Source: Anaerobacillus alkalidiazotrophicus
GTDB taxonomy: Bacteria; Bacillota; Bacilli; Bacillales_H; Anaerobacillaceae
Assembly (NCBI RefSeq): GCF_001866055.1
Contig: NZ_MLQS01000017.1
Location: forward strand, 187,500 to 251,499
Direction: 5' to 3'
DNA length: 64,000 nt
The notes below the pieces were generated by a model. It was not told the DNA's origin. It ran no database searches and was given only the letters and a program-made list of their open reading frames with translations. The position numbers and the translations under genes are program-made. Of the stretch, positions 1 through 9,401 are shown piece by piece. Each line of letters starts with the position of its first letter. Position 1 is the first letter of the stretch.

Positions 1-663
1 TACATTTGCTGAACAATGCATAGAGAGAATATTTTTTTTAGGTAACAAATAATTCATGACCGTAAAAATCGATTTTTTTATCTCTCCAGCATATTCAGTC
101 CCACCAATTAAAATAATACGTTTTTCAAATGAAATAATAATAAACGTTTCTGAAACAGTTCCATCAATTTTAGGGTTAGCTTTAAACCCTGGTGCCGATA
201 TGATTGTAAACTCGCTTTTGTGGCTTACTAATTCTTCTTTTCTAGGGCGAATAAATAATTGACGAGCAAAAAGATTGTGCCAAGCCAATTCGTTAATAAC
301 TAAGATTGGTAAACGGTACCCTTTATCTGCGCTAGCAAAGTTTTTCGATATATATATTTCATCTTTATTTTCTAAATAGGAGAGGACTTTTTTTAAAAGA
401 TTTTCAAAAACTTCTCTACTTATAGGTTGGTTTATAGAACTCCAATTAAGATCTTTAATAGAAGCTTCTTTTACAAAATATTTGTCTTTTGGAGATCTTC
501 CAGTATAGTTTCCAGTTGTTGTTTGTAGAGCGCCACTAGATGTTAAAACACCTTCTTTTCTTTCGAGAGCTTTCTCTACTAATTGTGAAACAGGTAAATT
601 GTTACATACATTTTTTCCTTTTATTATTTTGTCTAATTCTAGTTCAAAATTAAATGTACTCAT
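1..663 (-). CDS. pckA: Phosphoenolpyruvate carboxykinase (ATP), N-terminal part, cut by the window edge
   Basis: Reading the minus strand from ATG at 663 gives 221 uninterrupted codons running off the left edge. PckA converts oxaloacetate plus ATP to phosphoenolpyruvate in cytosolic gluconeogenesis. The translation contains the family motif TGRSPKDKY near residue 58 and ends in LSMHCSANV, which is typical of ATP-dependent PEPCK just before the kinase-1a region. A GGAAGGG ribosome binding site lies upstream of the ATG. The C-terminal half, with the nucleotide and metal site, lies outside the window. The gene is divergent from metK, as in B. subtilis, which supports the call. No convincing promoter was resolved; a TATAAT-like stretch is at about 716-721 on this strand. 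Confidence 0.93.
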   Translation of the reverse strand, partial: MSTFNFELELDKIIKGKNVCNNLPVSQLVEKALERKEGVLTSSGALQTTTGNYTGRSPKDKYFVKEASIKDLNWSSINQPISREVFENLLKKVLSYLENKDEIYISKNFASADKGYRLPILVINELAWHNLFARQLFIRPRKEELVSHKSEFTIISAPGFKANPKIDGTVSETFIIISFEKRIILIGGTEYAGEIKKSIFTVMNYLLPKKNILSMHCSANV

Positions 664-818
664 ACTTACCAAGACCCTTCCTCAAATTAAAGTTATCCAA
701 TAGTTATATTTACTATTATATAATAGCTCTTAGAAAATTCTACTAATAAACATCATGAAATAAAAAGTTGTGGTAATTAATATCCTTCGACAAAATCGGC
801 GCTGTCAACTAAAAATGA

Positions 819-847
819 TTGACATTGTTAGACACGTATTATATGAT
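819..847 (+). promoter_or_regulatory. Sigma-A promoter of the metK leader
   Basis: TTGACA at 819-824, a 17-nt spacer and TATGAT at 842-847 are close to the vegetative consensus. Transcription would start near 854, just before the SAM riboswitch. Confidence 0.8.
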
Positions 848-860
848 ATGTCCCGAACGG

Positions 861-1000
861 ATACTCTTATTCCGAGTCGGTGGAGGGACAGGCCCAATGA
901 AACCCGGCAACCAACACTTCGTGTAAGTTTATATCTTCACGTTACATATAGTGAAAAGGTGCTAACCTGCAAGACTTATGTCTTGATCGATAAGAGGCGA
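861..1000 (+). promoter_or_regulatory. SAM-I (S-box) riboswitch aptamer upstream of metK
   Basis: The leader carries the conserved S-box core: GGTGGAGGGAC (about 879-889), GGCCC, then ATGAAACCCGGCAACC (about 897-912), and closes with GATCGATAAGAGG (985-997). The P1 helix pairs CTCTTAT (864-870) with ATAAGAG (990-996). In known S-boxes SAM binding stabilises P1 and lets a downstream terminator form. Here that would switch off metK when SAM is plentiful. Confidence 0.96.
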
Positions 1001-1014
1001 AAGGCGGATAATCA

Positions 1015-1046
1015 AAACCTTTTCCTCTATAAGGAAAAGGTTTTTC
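1015..1046 (+). terminator. Riboswitch-controlled intrinsic terminator in the metK leader
   Basis: AAACCTTTTCC and GGAAAAGGTTT form an 11-bp stem with a 7-nt loop followed by T residues. It lies just after the S-box P1 helix, in the usual place for the expression platform. Confidence 0.85.
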
Positions 1047-1287
1047 ATATGGGGCTGAATTCAAGAGGCCACACATCTAATTTGTTTTGGGTAAATTAAG
1101 TGTGTGAAGTCGTACATGAATTAACCTATTACTTAGTGTAATCATTACGAAGATGGAAAAGCTAAGTTAAAGAAGGAAAAGATTTGTTCTTTCAATACAA
1201 TATTCTGTTTGACTTTTTTAGTCATAGGGAAAATGAGTACCGTATCAAAGAAGTGCATATCCTAAAGGGGATAAAGGAGGTACAAAC
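1047..1287 (+). other. Long post-terminator metK 5' leader
   Basis: About 240 nt separate the riboswitch terminator from the metK start. No gene is visible. A hairpin at 1070-1106 (about 14 bp with two central mismatches, 9-nt loop, no T-tract) is the only clear structure. An AAGGAGG ribosome binding site sits just before the metK ATG. Confidence 0.5.
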
Positions 1288-2493
1288 ATGTCAGAAAAGA
1301 AAAAACGTCATTTATTTACATCAGAATCAGTTACAGAAGGTCATCCGGACAAAATTTGTGACCAAATTTCTGATTCCATTCTTGATGCTATTTTAGCTAA
1401 TGATCCTAATGCACGAGTTGCTTGTGAAACATCAGTAACAACAGGATTAGTACTTGTAGCAGGGGAGATTACAACGTCTACATATGTTGACATTCCAAAG
1501 ATCGTACGTGAAACGGTTCGGGAAATTGGTTATACTCGTGCTAAATACGGATTTGACTCAGAAACTTGTGCTGTTTTAACATCGATTGACGAACAGTCTC
1601 CAGATATTGCTCAAGGTGTTAACCAGGCTTTAGAAGCACGTGAAGGTCAAATGACTGATGCTGAAATCGAAGCAATCGGTGCGGGAGATCAGGGGTTAAT
1701 GTTTGGTTATGCTGATAATGAAACACCTGAATTAATGCCACTACCAATTTCCCTTGCTCATAAACTTGCCCGTCGCTTAACAGAAGTAAGAAAAGAGGAA
1801 ATTCTTCCTTATTTACGTCCCGATGGGAAAACACAGGTAACAGTAGAGTATGATGAAAATGGTAAACCAGTACGCATTGATACGATTGTTATTTCAACTC
1901 AACATCACCCGGAAGTTACTCTAGAACAAATCCAACGAAATTTAAAAGAGTATGTTATTAAACCAGTGGTTCCAGCCAATTTAATTGATGATGAGACAAA
2001 GTACTTCATTAACCCAACAGGTCGATTTGTTATCGGTGGGCCTCAAGGGGATGCAGGTTTAACTGGGCGTAAAATAATTGTTGATACGTATGGTGGTTAC
2101 GCTCGTCATGGTGGGGGAGCTTTTTCTGGTAAAGATCCTACAAAAGTGGATCGTTCTGCAGCTTATGCAGCTCGTTATGTTGCAAAGAACATTGTAGCGG
2201 CAGGACTTGCTGATCGCTGTGAAGTTCAACTTGCTTATGCTATTGGTGTAGCTCAACCAGTTTCCATTTCTATCGATACATTTGGAACTGGTAAAGTGAC
2301 TGAAGAAGTACTAGTAGAGGTTGTTCGTAACAACTTTGATCTTCGTCCAGCTGGTATTATTAAAATGTTAGATTTACGTCGTCCAATCTACAAACAAACT
2401 GCTGCATACGGACATTTTGGACGAACAGATATTGAATTACCATGGGAATTCACAGATAAAGCTGAGGCATTAAAAGCTCAAGCATTAAAATAA
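1288..2493 (+). CDS. metK: S-adenosylmethionine synthetase
   Basis: MetK makes S-adenosylmethionine from methionine and ATP in the cytosol. The 401-residue product has the normal family length. Visible motifs are HPDKICDQ (residues 19-26), [11 protein letters not shown] and the glycine-rich [16 protein letters not shown] stretch that binds the triphosphate chain. The ATG is preceded by AAGGAGG at optimal spacing. It is monocistronic: an S-box riboswitch lies upstream and a strong terminator follows. Its product feeds several genes here, namely speD, trmB, ytqB and the radical-SAM protein ytqA. Confidence 0.98.
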   Translation: MSEKKKRHLFTSESVTEGHPDKICDQISDSILDAILANDPNARVACETSVTTGLVLVAGEITTSTYVDIPKIVRETVREIGYTRAKYGFDSETCAVLTSIDEQSPDIAQGVNQALEAREGQMTDAEIEAIGAGDQGLMFGYADNETPELMPLPISLAHKLARRLTEVRKEEILPYLRPDGKTQVTVEYDENGKPVRIDTIVISTQHHPEVTLEQIQRNLKEYVIKPVVPANLIDDETKYFINPTGRFVIGGPQGDAGLTGRKIIVDTYGGYARHGGGAFSGKDPTKVDRSAAYAARYVAKNIVAAGLADRCEVQLAYAIGVAQPVSISIDTFGTGKVTEEVLVEVVRNNFDLRPAGIIKMLDLRRPIYKQTAAYGHFGRTDIELPWEFTDKAEALKAQALK

Positions 2494-2502
2494 ATTTAAA
2501 AA

Positions 2503-2541
2503 ACAGGTAGTTGTTATTAATAACAACTACCTGTTTTTTTT
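2503..2541 (+). terminator. Intrinsic terminator of metK
   Basis: A 14-bp perfect stem (ACAGGTAGTTGTTA and its complement) with a TTAA loop is followed by a run of T residues ten bases past the metK stop. Confidence 0.93.
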
Positions 2542-2583
2542 AGAGAATGCTCTGTTATAAAACTATGTACGAAGGTGATTTGT

Positions 2584-2799
2584 ATGGCTTTGAGAGAAAT
2601 TATTAAAGAGATTGAGCAACTATACCATATTTAAAATGTGATTAACTATCACAGCCGTCTCAAAGGATGGATTGACCGTTTTAATGGTGTAGCTACTAAA
2701 TACCTCGACTATTATTTGAGTTGGTTTCAATTCTTGGATAATATTAAGCATCGAAATGACGATACTACTATTAGTAAGATGATTAATGAGAGTTGTTGA
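2584..2799 (+). pseudogene. Remnant of an IS1595/ISXO2-type transposase, C-terminal end
   Basis: Reading from ATG at 2584 gives MALREIIKEIEQLYHI, a TAA stop at 2632, then in the same frame NYHSRLKGWIDRFNGVATKY followed by LDYYLSWFQFLD to a stop at 2799. The segment HSRLKGWI..FNGVATKYL..YL.WF is recognisable as the C-terminal end of IS1595-family DDE transposases. The internal stop looks like a CAA-to-TAA change in the context HI[Q]NV. Everything upstream of the last 70 or so codons is missing and no terminal inverted repeats were found, so it is a dead fragment. It marks an old insertion between metK and the glycogen operon. Confidence 0.75.
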
Positions 2800-2929
2800 T
2801 TTTCCACGAATGTAACTAACGAGAGTATTAGAAAAATAGAAATATTAAACGAAACTTTATCAATGTAATACCGTATATGTATTTAGAACTAATTGTATTA
2901 TTTATTTTGGCTATAAGGAGTTGAAGTTT

Positions 2930-3181
2930 ATGTTGGGTATAAATGTAAAAAAATCTAATGGCATAGTTATTATTAAGTGGCAGTTATCGAAGGTGGAAAT
3001 TCCTACATCTGAAATTATCGATGTATCTTTAGACGATACGTATGGTGGTGAGGAAAAAGAAGCTATTAGGATTGGCACACCATATGGAACCACCGATAGA
3101 TTAGTAATTAAGACGAAGACAAAGACTTATATTCTTTACACCACAAATCCTACTTCCATCAAAAACAAAATACTGTCATAA
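2930..3181 (+). CDS. SunI/YnzG-like small PH-fold protein (bacteriocin-immunity family)
   Basis: This 83-residue protein (MLGINVKK...) resembles the B. subtilis SunI/YolF and YnzG family: an N-terminal beta-rich stretch, then SEIIDVSLDDTYGGEE and IRIGTPYGTTDRLVIKTKT. SunI protects B. subtilis from its own sublancin; related proteins lacking a bacteriocin partner have unknown roles. The ATG at 2930 follows AAGGAG by nine bases and is preferred to an upstream in-frame TTG at 2921 that lies too close to that site. No membrane segment is obvious. It has its own terminator and no bacteriocin gene is nearby. The IS remnant upstream suggests it arrived by transfer. The family call rests on recalled sequence similarity. 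Confidence 0.65.
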   Translation: MLGINVKKSNGIVIIKWQLSKVEIPTSEIIDVSLDDTYGGEEKEAIRIGTPYGTTDRLVIKTKTKTYILYTTNPTSIKNKILS

Positions 3182-3206
3182 AAGGAACCTATAGTGGTTC
3201 CTTTTC
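3180..3206 (+). terminator. Intrinsic terminator of the SunI-like gene
   Basis: AAAGGAACC and GGTTCCTTT form a 9-bp stem with a 6-nt loop and a short T-run directly after the stop codon. Confidence 0.85.
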
Positions 3207-3728
3207 ATTTTTCATAATTATCAACAATAAAATTTAACAGAGCCTAGAGAATTAATGTTATAAACAGGAAAAATATACCTATTTGTAACGTTTTTCTCCC
3301 GTTTTCTGGAAAAAACAACGTGACTTCCGTTAAGGGTCTTTCGTTCGGGAAAAAAACATATGTATTTTTCTTGTTATTATTTCGCACTTCTTGGCACCTT
3401 TTCACTGTGAAAAAGATCGAAATATGAATTTTTATGTCAAAAAAACGAATACAATTCAGAAAAATATCGATTTTGTGCGATAAAACAAATAATTTGTTGT
3501 AAGAAATTAGTAACACTTTGCTAGTAGATTTATTTACAATAAATTTAGTGAAACTAGTTATTTTAAAAAGGATTTTGTCTCAAAGGTGTCGAAAAAATAC
3601 ATAAATACCTAATTTTGTATAAGTGGATTTCAATGTTCGTAAGAGTCCATTAATAAAATGTTTTTTTCTGCTCGGATAAAGTCATATTAAATCTAGTATC
3701 AAAAGTAAAAAGTGTAGGGGAGAAGATA
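3207..3728. other. AT-rich intergenic region upstream of the glycogen operon
   Basis: About 520 bases without a believable gene. It should hold the glg promoter, but no clear sigma-A box pair was found. GTCATATT at about 3679-3686 resembles a sigma-E -35 element (B. subtilis glg is sigma-E dependent), yet no matching -10 is evident at the right distance. The glgB ribosome binding site (AGGGGAG) is at the right end. Confidence 0.4.
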
Positions 3729-5750
3729 ATGACAGATATAAAACTTAGTGATCACGACCTTTATTTATTTCATCAAGGTAATTTGTTTCATAGTTACAAT
3801 TTTATGGGTGCGCACATTTCTAAAGAGAAAGGGGAAAAGGGTGTCCGCTTTACGGTGTGGGCTCCTAATGCTGTCGAAGTAAGAGTAGTGGGCAGTTTTA
3901 ATCATTGGAATGGTTATGAACATAAAATGGAAAAAATAACCGACAATGGAATTTGGACGATGTTTATACCAGGTCTTAAAGAGGGAGATTTGTATAAGTA
4001 CGAAATTCTAGCAAAATCAGGTGAGGTATTTCAAAAGTCAGATCCATACGCTTTTTACTCCGAATTACGACCAAATACTGCCTCGAAAGTAACTTCTCTA
4101 AGAGGATATAAGTGGAATGATGATGAATGGCAACAAAAGAAGATGGAAAGAAACGTTTATGAGGAAGCTCTCCTAATTTATGAAGTTCATTTAGGTTCAT
4201 GGAAGTTAAACGAAGAAGGTGAGTTTTTAACATATCGAGAGCTTGCACATGAACTTGTCGATTATGTGAGTGAGATGGGCTACACTCATATTGAAATTTT
4301 ACCTATCAATGAGCATCCGTATGACCGTTCATGGGGTTACCAATTAACTGGATATTATTCAGTGACTAGTCGTTTTGGTACACTGGATGATTTTAAATAT
4401 TTCGTTGATATGTGTCATCAAAAAGGTATTGGTGTCATTCTTGATTGGGTACCAGGGCATTTTTGTAAAGATGCTCACGGCCTTCGACTTTTTGATGGTG
4501 GTCCTGTTTTTGAATATGAAGATATACATAAAGCTGAGAAAAAAGAATGGGGTACACTTACGTTTGATTTTGGAAGACCAGAAGTTCAGTCATTTTTAAT
4601 TTCTAACGCTCTGTTTTGGATGGATTTATTTCATATTGATGGACTTCGAGTAGATGCTGTTTCTAGTATGCTTTATTATAATCACGGAAAAAGTGATGAT
4701 GATGTAGATGTTAGAAATATATATGGTGGTTATGAAAACTTAGAAGCCATTTCATTTATTAGAAAATTAAACGAAACGGTTTTCCATTATTATCCTAATG
4801 CTTTAATGATGGCCGAAGAATCAACAGCATGGCCGAATGTTAGCGGACCAACGTATTTAGGAGGGCTAGGTTTTAACTTTAAGTGGAACATGGGTTGGAT
4901 GAATGACATGCTTAAATACATGGAAATGGATCCGATTTATCGAAAGTTTCACCATAATCTCATTACTTTCTCGTTCTTTTATGCCTATTCAGAGAATTTC
5001 CTTTTACCAATGTCTCACGATGAAGTAGTTCATGGAAAAAAATCTTTATTAAACAAAATGCCAGGAGATTATTGGCAAAAGTTTGCTAATTTAAGAGCAT
5101 TTTATGGATATATGGCTGCGCATCCAGGTAAGAAGCTATTGTTTATGGGTAGTGAATTCGGTCAATTTTCTGAATGGAAGGACCTTGAAGACTTAGATTG
5201 GGAAATACTTGGATATGAAATGCATGGAAAGATGCAAAAATTTGTAAATCAATTGAATAAGTTTTACTTGAATGAACCAGCTTTTTGGGAGCAGGATCAT
5301 GAACATCAAGGTTTTCAATGGATTGATCCAAATAATTACGAACAAAGTATTGTTTCTTTTATTAGGAAAGGACATAAGGAAAATGAACAATTAATCATTT
5401 TATGCAATTTTACACCTGTCGTTTACCATGATTATAAAATTGGTGTTCCATTCTATGCTGATTACGTTGAAGAGTTTAATAGCGATAGTATGGAGTTTGG
5501 CGGATCGGGTCAAAAGAATGAAGGTATTAGAAAAGCAATTGATGAAAATTGGCATAATCAACCTTACTCGATACAAGTAACAATTCCGCCGTTATCATTC
5601 GTTGTTTTTCGTCCAACAAACATACAAGTAAAACCAAAAACTAAGGGGGGCAAACAAGATGGAAATGAAAATGAAAAAAGAGTGCGTCGCAATGTTACTA
5701 GCAGGGGGAGAAGGGAAAAGACTAGGACGGTTAACGAAAAACTTAGCTAA
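3729..5750 (+). CDS. glgB: 1,4-alpha-glucan (glycogen) branching enzyme
   Basis: GlgB transfers alpha-1,4 glucan segments to alpha-1,6 positions during glycogen synthesis. An N-terminal CBM48 (about 25-110, [20 protein letters not shown]) precedes a GH13 barrel with DWVPGHF (D239), [10 protein letters not shown] (nucleophile D309), MAEEST (acid/base about E363) and [10 protein letters not shown]. At 673 residues it is longer than the usual 630-650. The last 30 or so residues are a basic, low-complexity tail encoded in a second frame over the start of glgC, giving an unusual 92-base overlap. This suggests loss of the ancestral glgB stop codon. It is the first gene of the glgBCDAP operon. Confidence 0.97.
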   Translation: MTDIKLSDHDLYLFHQGNLFHSYNFMGAHISKEKGEKGVRFTVWAPNAVEVRVVGSFNHWNGYEHKMEKITDNGIWTMFIPGLKEGDLYKYEILAKSGEVFQKSDPYAFYSELRPNTASKVTSLRGYKWNDDEWQQKKMERNVYEEALLIYEVHLGSWKLNEEGEFLTYRELAHELVDYVSEMGYTHIEILPINEHPYDRSWGYQLTGYYSVTSRFGTLDDFKYFVDMCHQKGIGVILDWVPGHFCKDAHGLRLFDGGPVFEYEDIHKAEKKEWGTLTFDFGRPEVQSFLISNALFWMDLFHIDGLRVDAVSSMLYYNHGKSDDDVDVRNIYGGYENLEAISFIRKLNETVFHYYPNALMMAEESTAWPNVSGPTYLGGLGFNFKWNMGWMNDMLKYMEMDPIYRKFHHNLITFSFFYAYSENFLLPMSHDEVVHGKKSLLNKMPGDYWQKFANLRAFYGYMAAHPGKKLLFMGSEFGQFSEWKDLEDLDWEILGYEMHGKMQKFVNQLNKFYLNEPAFWEQDHEHQGFQWIDPNNYEQSIVSFIRKGHKENEQLIILCNFTPVVYHDYKIGVPFYADYVEEFNSDSMEFGGSGQKNEGIRKAIDENWHNQPYSIQVTIPPLSFVVFRPTNIQVKPKTKGGKQDGNENEKRVRRNVTSRGRREKTRTVNEKLS

Positions 5751-6834
5751 ACCAGCTGTTTACTTTGGTGGTAAATATAGAATTATTGATTTTCCATTAA
5801 GTAATTGTACGAATTCTGGGATTGATACAGTAGGCGTTCTCACCCAATACTCACCACTTATTTTAAACTCTTATATTGGTATAGGCTCTGATTGGAGTTT
5901 AGACCGTAAACATGGTGGTGTGTCGGTACTTCCTCCTTTCCAAGCCCAAGGTGGCGGTGGTTGGTATAGTGGTACGGCAGATGCAATCTACCAAAATATT
6001 AATTTTATTGAACAATATAATCCGAAATATGTCCTTGTTTTGTCAGGAGACCATATTTATAAGATGAATTATGCAAAAATGCTAAAATACCATAAAGAAC
6101 AAGAGGCTGATGTTACAATTTCTGTTATCCAAGTACCTTGGGAAGAAGCAAGTCGTTTTGGTATATTAAATACCAATGACGATTTACGGATTCATACCTT
6201 TGACGAAAAGCCAGCTGAACCGAAAAGTAACTTAGCTTCCATGGGTATTTACATTTTTAACTGGGAATTGTTAAAAAGTTACCTATTGGAAGATGCAAAA
6301 AAACTAGAATCAAGTCATGATTTTGGTAAGGATTTATTACCTACTATGTTAAATGATGGAAAGCGTTTATATGCTTATGAGTTTGAAGGTTATTGGAAAG
6401 ATGTAGGTACGGTTGATAGCTTATGGGAAGCGAACATGGATTTGTTAGCTGATGAGCCACAATTCAATTTAAATGATACTAATTGGCGCATGTATTCTGT
6501 AAACCCTAACCAACCACCACAATATATTTCACGAAGTTCAACTGTCAATCAGAGTCTTATTAATGAGGGCTGCTTAGTATATGGGAATATTGATCACTCT
6601 ATATTGTTTTATGGAGTCGAGGTAGGAGAAGGAAGTAGTATTAAGGATTCTGTCATTATGCCTAATGTAAAAATTGGTAAAAATGTCGTAATTGAAAAAG
6701 CGATTATCGCTGAAAACACGATCATTGAAGATGATGTAATCATTCGCCCTGAACCGGGGAGAGAATCAGAGATTACGCTGATAGGTGAAAATAGTGTCAT
6801 TACGGCAGAAGCTGCTGTCCATACTAACGTATAA
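5659..6834 (+). CDS. glgC: Glucose-1-phosphate adenylyltransferase, catalytic subunit
   Basis: GlgC makes ADP-glucose from ATP and glucose 1-phosphate, the committed step of glycogen synthesis. The 391-residue protein opens with the nucleotidyltransferase signature [13 protein letters not shown] (14-26) and [19 protein letters not shown] (31-49), and ends in a left-handed beta-helix of hexapeptide-like repeats (about 290-380). GGGGGG-rich ribosome binding sequence precedes ATG 5659, inside the 3' end of glgB. GlgD follows 16 bases downstream; in B. subtilis and Geobacillus the two form a hetero-oligomer. Confidence 0.97.
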   Translation: MEMKMKKECVAMLLAGGEGKRLGRLTKNLAKPAVYFGGKYRIIDFPLSNCTNSGIDTVGVLTQYSPLILNSYIGIGSDWSLDRKHGGVSVLPPFQAQGGGGWYSGTADAIYQNINFIEQYNPKYVLVLSGDHIYKMNYAKMLKYHKEQEADVTISVIQVPWEEASRFGILNTNDDLRIHTFDEKPAEPKSNLASMGIYIFNWELLKSYLLEDAKKLESSHDFGKDLLPTMLNDGKRLYAYEFEGYWKDVGTVDSLWEANMDLLADEPQFNLNDTNWRMYSVNPNQPPQYISRSSTVNQSLINEGCLVYGNIDHSILFYGVEVGEGSSIKDSVIMPNVKIGKNVVIEKAIIAENTIIEDDVIIRPEPGRESEITLIGENSVITAEAAVHTNV

Positions 6835-6850
6835 ATTGGGGGTCTAAAAG

Positions 6851-7954
6851 ATGGAGATTATGGGAGTCATTAATCTAGATAACGAGCAAGAGTTTTTAAA
6901 CGAATTAACGTATTTTCGCTGCGGGGCAGCAGTGCCATTTGGTGGAAGGTACCGTCTAATTGATTTTGTCATTTCAAATATGACAAACTCTGGAATGATA
7001 GATATTGCTGTTTTTACAAGACACAAATATCGTTCGCTCATGGATCATCTTGGTAAGGGTAAAGCATGGGATTTAGATATGAAATACGGTGGATTGTTTA
7101 TCCTACCGCCAGACTGGAATGATCCAACTGATATTTCAAAAGGTGATTTACAGCATTTTCATAATAATCTAGATTATTTCTATCGAGGTAAAGCAGAATA
7201 CGTATTAATTTCTGGAAGTCAACATATAGGGAATATAGATTACAAAGAAGTCTATGAACAACACGTAAAAACTGGTGCTGATGTGACTCTCATTCATAAA
7301 AAAGTAGATATGTTAGAACCGGAACATAAGCAATGCCAGAAGCTTGAAGTTACTCCTGAAGGCCGAGTAATAAAAGTAACAAACGAAGAGTACAACAATA
7401 ACGTGTACATGAACATGTACCTAATTAATAAGAAGGTACTTTTGCAGATGCTTGAATACGGTATTGCTCACGGCGCGACTCACTTTTTTAACGATTGTAT
7501 CGTAAAAGAACTTCAAAATTTAAATGTCCAGTCCTTTGAATATAAGGGTACTCACTCAGTGATTAACTCAGTTCAAAGTTACTACAAAAATAGCTTACGT
7601 TTACTAGACCCTATACATTATAGAAAGTTATTTTTTGGAGAACAAACAATTTATACAAAGGTAAAAAATGAACCGCCAGCGAAATATTTACAAGGAGCTA
7701 ATGTATCAAATTCATTAGTGGGTAACGGCTGCCTTATTGAAGGTACTGTAGAAAATAGTATTTTGTTCCGTGGAGTTGTTGTTCAAAAAGGTGCAGTTGT
7801 GAAAAATTCTATTATTATGCAACGTTGTGAAATTAAGGAAGGTTCAATTGTGGAAAATGTAATTCTTGATAAAGATGTTTCATTATCAGAAGGTAAGCGA
7901 TTAATTGGGAACGAACATTTACCGTTTGTTATTCCGAAAAGAAAAGTAATATAA
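6851..7954 (+). CDS. glgD: GlgD, regulatory/non-catalytic ADP-glucose pyrophosphorylase subunit
   Basis: This 367-residue paralogue of GlgC keeps the fold (CGAAVPFGGRYRLIDFVISN-like segment at about 24-43 and a C-terminal beta-helix with NSLVGNGCLIEG) but lacks the N-terminal GGxGxRL nucleotide loop. It starts with MEIMGVINLDNEQEFLNEL instead. That loss is characteristic of Bacillus and Geobacillus GlgD, which boosts GlgC activity rather than catalysing the reaction alone. A GGGGG-type ribosome binding site lies before the ATG, and spacing to glgC and glgA is 16 bases on each side, so the genes are co-transcribed. Confidence 0.95.
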   Translation: MEIMGVINLDNEQEFLNELTYFRCGAAVPFGGRYRLIDFVISNMTNSGMIDIAVFTRHKYRSLMDHLGKGKAWDLDMKYGGLFILPPDWNDPTDISKGDLQHFHNNLDYFYRGKAEYVLISGSQHIGNIDYKEVYEQHVKTGADVTLIHKKVDMLEPEHKQCQKLEVTPEGRVIKVTNEEYNNNVYMNMYLINKKVLLQMLEYGIAHGATHFFNDCIVKELQNLNVQSFEYKGTHSVINSVQSYYKNSLRLLDPIHYRKLFFGEQTIYTKVKNEPPAKYLQGANVSNSLVGNGCLIEGTVENSILFRGVVVQKGAVVKNSIIMQRCEIKEGSIVENVILDKDVSLSEGKRLIGNEHLPFVIPKRKVI

Positions 7955-7970
7955 AGTTAGGAGATGTTTA

Positions 7971-9401
7971 ATGATGAAAGTCCTATTCGTTGCTACAGAG
8001 TGTACCCCGTTTATAAAGACAGGTGGATTGGCTGATGTAGTTGGTGCTTTGCCAAAAGAACTACAAAAAGAAGGAGTAGATGTACGCGTCGTACTTCCAA
8101 AATATGAAAAAATCTCACAGGACTTTAAAAACGAGATGGAACACATATACAGTGGAGGTGCACCAGTAGGATGGCGAAATCAATTCTTAGGTGTAGAGGT
8201 GCTCGTAAAAGATGACATCACGTATTACTTCATTGACAATGAATATTATTTTAAACGAGTAGGACTTTACGGGTATTATGACGATGGTGAGCGCTTTGCT
8301 TATTTTAACCGAGCGGTATTAGAGATGCTTCCTCAAGTTGATTTTCAACCTGATGTTATTCATTGCCATGATTGGCAGGCGTCTCTAATTCCGTTATTCT
8401 TAAAAACACATTACAGAAATAATTCCTTCTATCAAGAGATTAAAACTATGTTTACCGTTCATAACTTGAAATATCAGGGGATTTTCCCGAAAGAAGTCCT
8501 ACCTGAGTTACTTGGTTTAGGGGACGAGCATATGGGTGGTGTAGAGTTTGATGGTTGTGTAAACTACCTTAAAGGTGCACTATTCCATGCAGATGTATTA
8601 ACGACAGTAAGTGAAACATATGCAAATGAAATACAAGATCCTTATTATGGAGAAAAGCTAGACGGGTTACTACGTGATCGCTCAAATGATTTATGTGGAA
8701 TTATTAACGGACTTGATTACACAGAATATGATCCAATGAAGGATGAAAATTTGTCGTTCCCTTATCGGAGTTCGAAAGTTAAAAAACAAAAAAATAAGCT
8801 GCAATTACAAGAGCAACTTGGGCTTCCGCAGTCTGCAGATACTCCAATGCTAGCTATTGTTACAAGACTAGTAGAACAAAAGGGTCTTGACCTTGTCACT
8901 AGTATTTTTGACGATCTAATGAAAAATGATGTGCAATTTGTAATTTTAGGTACTGGCGATTATGAGTATGAGCAATTTTTCCGTGACGCAGCTTATCGCT
9001 ACCCGGAGAAAGTGTCAACTCACATTACGTTTAACGAGGGATTTGCTCGTAGAATTTATGCAGCTAGTGATATGTTTCTTATGCCTTCGAGATTTGAGCC
9101 TTGTGGTATCGGTCAGTTAATAGCTCTACGTTATGGAAGTGCACCAATTGTCCGAGAAACAGGTGGACTTGTTGATACTGTTACCCCTTTTGATGAAGAG
9201 AGTTTACAAGGGAATGGATTTAGTTTTTCGAATTACAATGCGCATGACATGCTTTTCACTATTAATAGGGCAATTTCAATCTACAATGATTCTTCACTAT
9301 GGACAGCCTTATTAAAAAACATGACAAAGTCTGATAATAGTTGGAACAGGTCTGCAAAAGCATACAATCAACTTTATCACAATCTAATAGGAGTAAACTA
9401 A
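7971..9401 (+). CDS. glgA: Glycogen synthase (ADP-glucose, GT5)
   Basis: GlgA elongates glycogen by adding glucose from ADP-glucose. The 476-residue protein has the KTGGLADVVGALPK motif (16-29) that binds ADP-glucose in the N-terminal GT5 domain. In the C-terminal GT-B half are VTRLVEQKGLDL and MPSRFEPCGIGQLIALRYG, with the E-x7-E type motif. Two consecutive ATG codons (7971, 7974) are possible starts after TAGGAGATG. The stop codon overlaps the glgP start as TAATG, pointing to translational coupling. Confidence 0.97.
   Translation: MMKVLFVATECTPFIKTGGLADVVGALPKELQKEGVDVRVVLPKYEKISQDFKNEMEHIYSGGAPVGWRNQFLGVEVLVKDDITYYFIDNEYYFKRVGLYGYYDDGERFAYFNRAVLEMLPQVDFQPDVIHCHDWQASLIPLFLKTHYRNNSFYQEIKTMFTVHNLKYQGIFPKEVLPELLGLGDEHMGGVEFDGCVNYLKGALFHADVLTTVSETYANEIQDPYYGEKLDGLLRDRSNDLCGIINGLDYTEYDPMKDENLSFPYRSSKVKKQKNKLQLQEQLGLPQSADTPMLAIVTRLVEQKGLDLVTSIFDDLMKNDVQFVILGTGDYEYEQFFRDAAYRYPEKVSTHITFNEGFARRIYAASDMFLMPSRFEPCGIGQLIALRYGSAPIVRETGGLVDTVTPFDEESLQGNGFSFSNYNAHDMLFTINRAISIYNDSSLWTALLKNMTKSDNSWNRSAKAYNQLYHNLIGVN

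Noticed and set aside
770..1099. 109-residue frame overlapping the metK leader
   Set aside because: It is entirely explained by the promoter, S-box riboswitch and terminator.
3244..3516. 90-residue minus-strand frame upstream of glgB
   Set aside because: Low-complexity F/I/L-rich translation from AT-rich DNA, no ribosome binding site and no recognisable domain.
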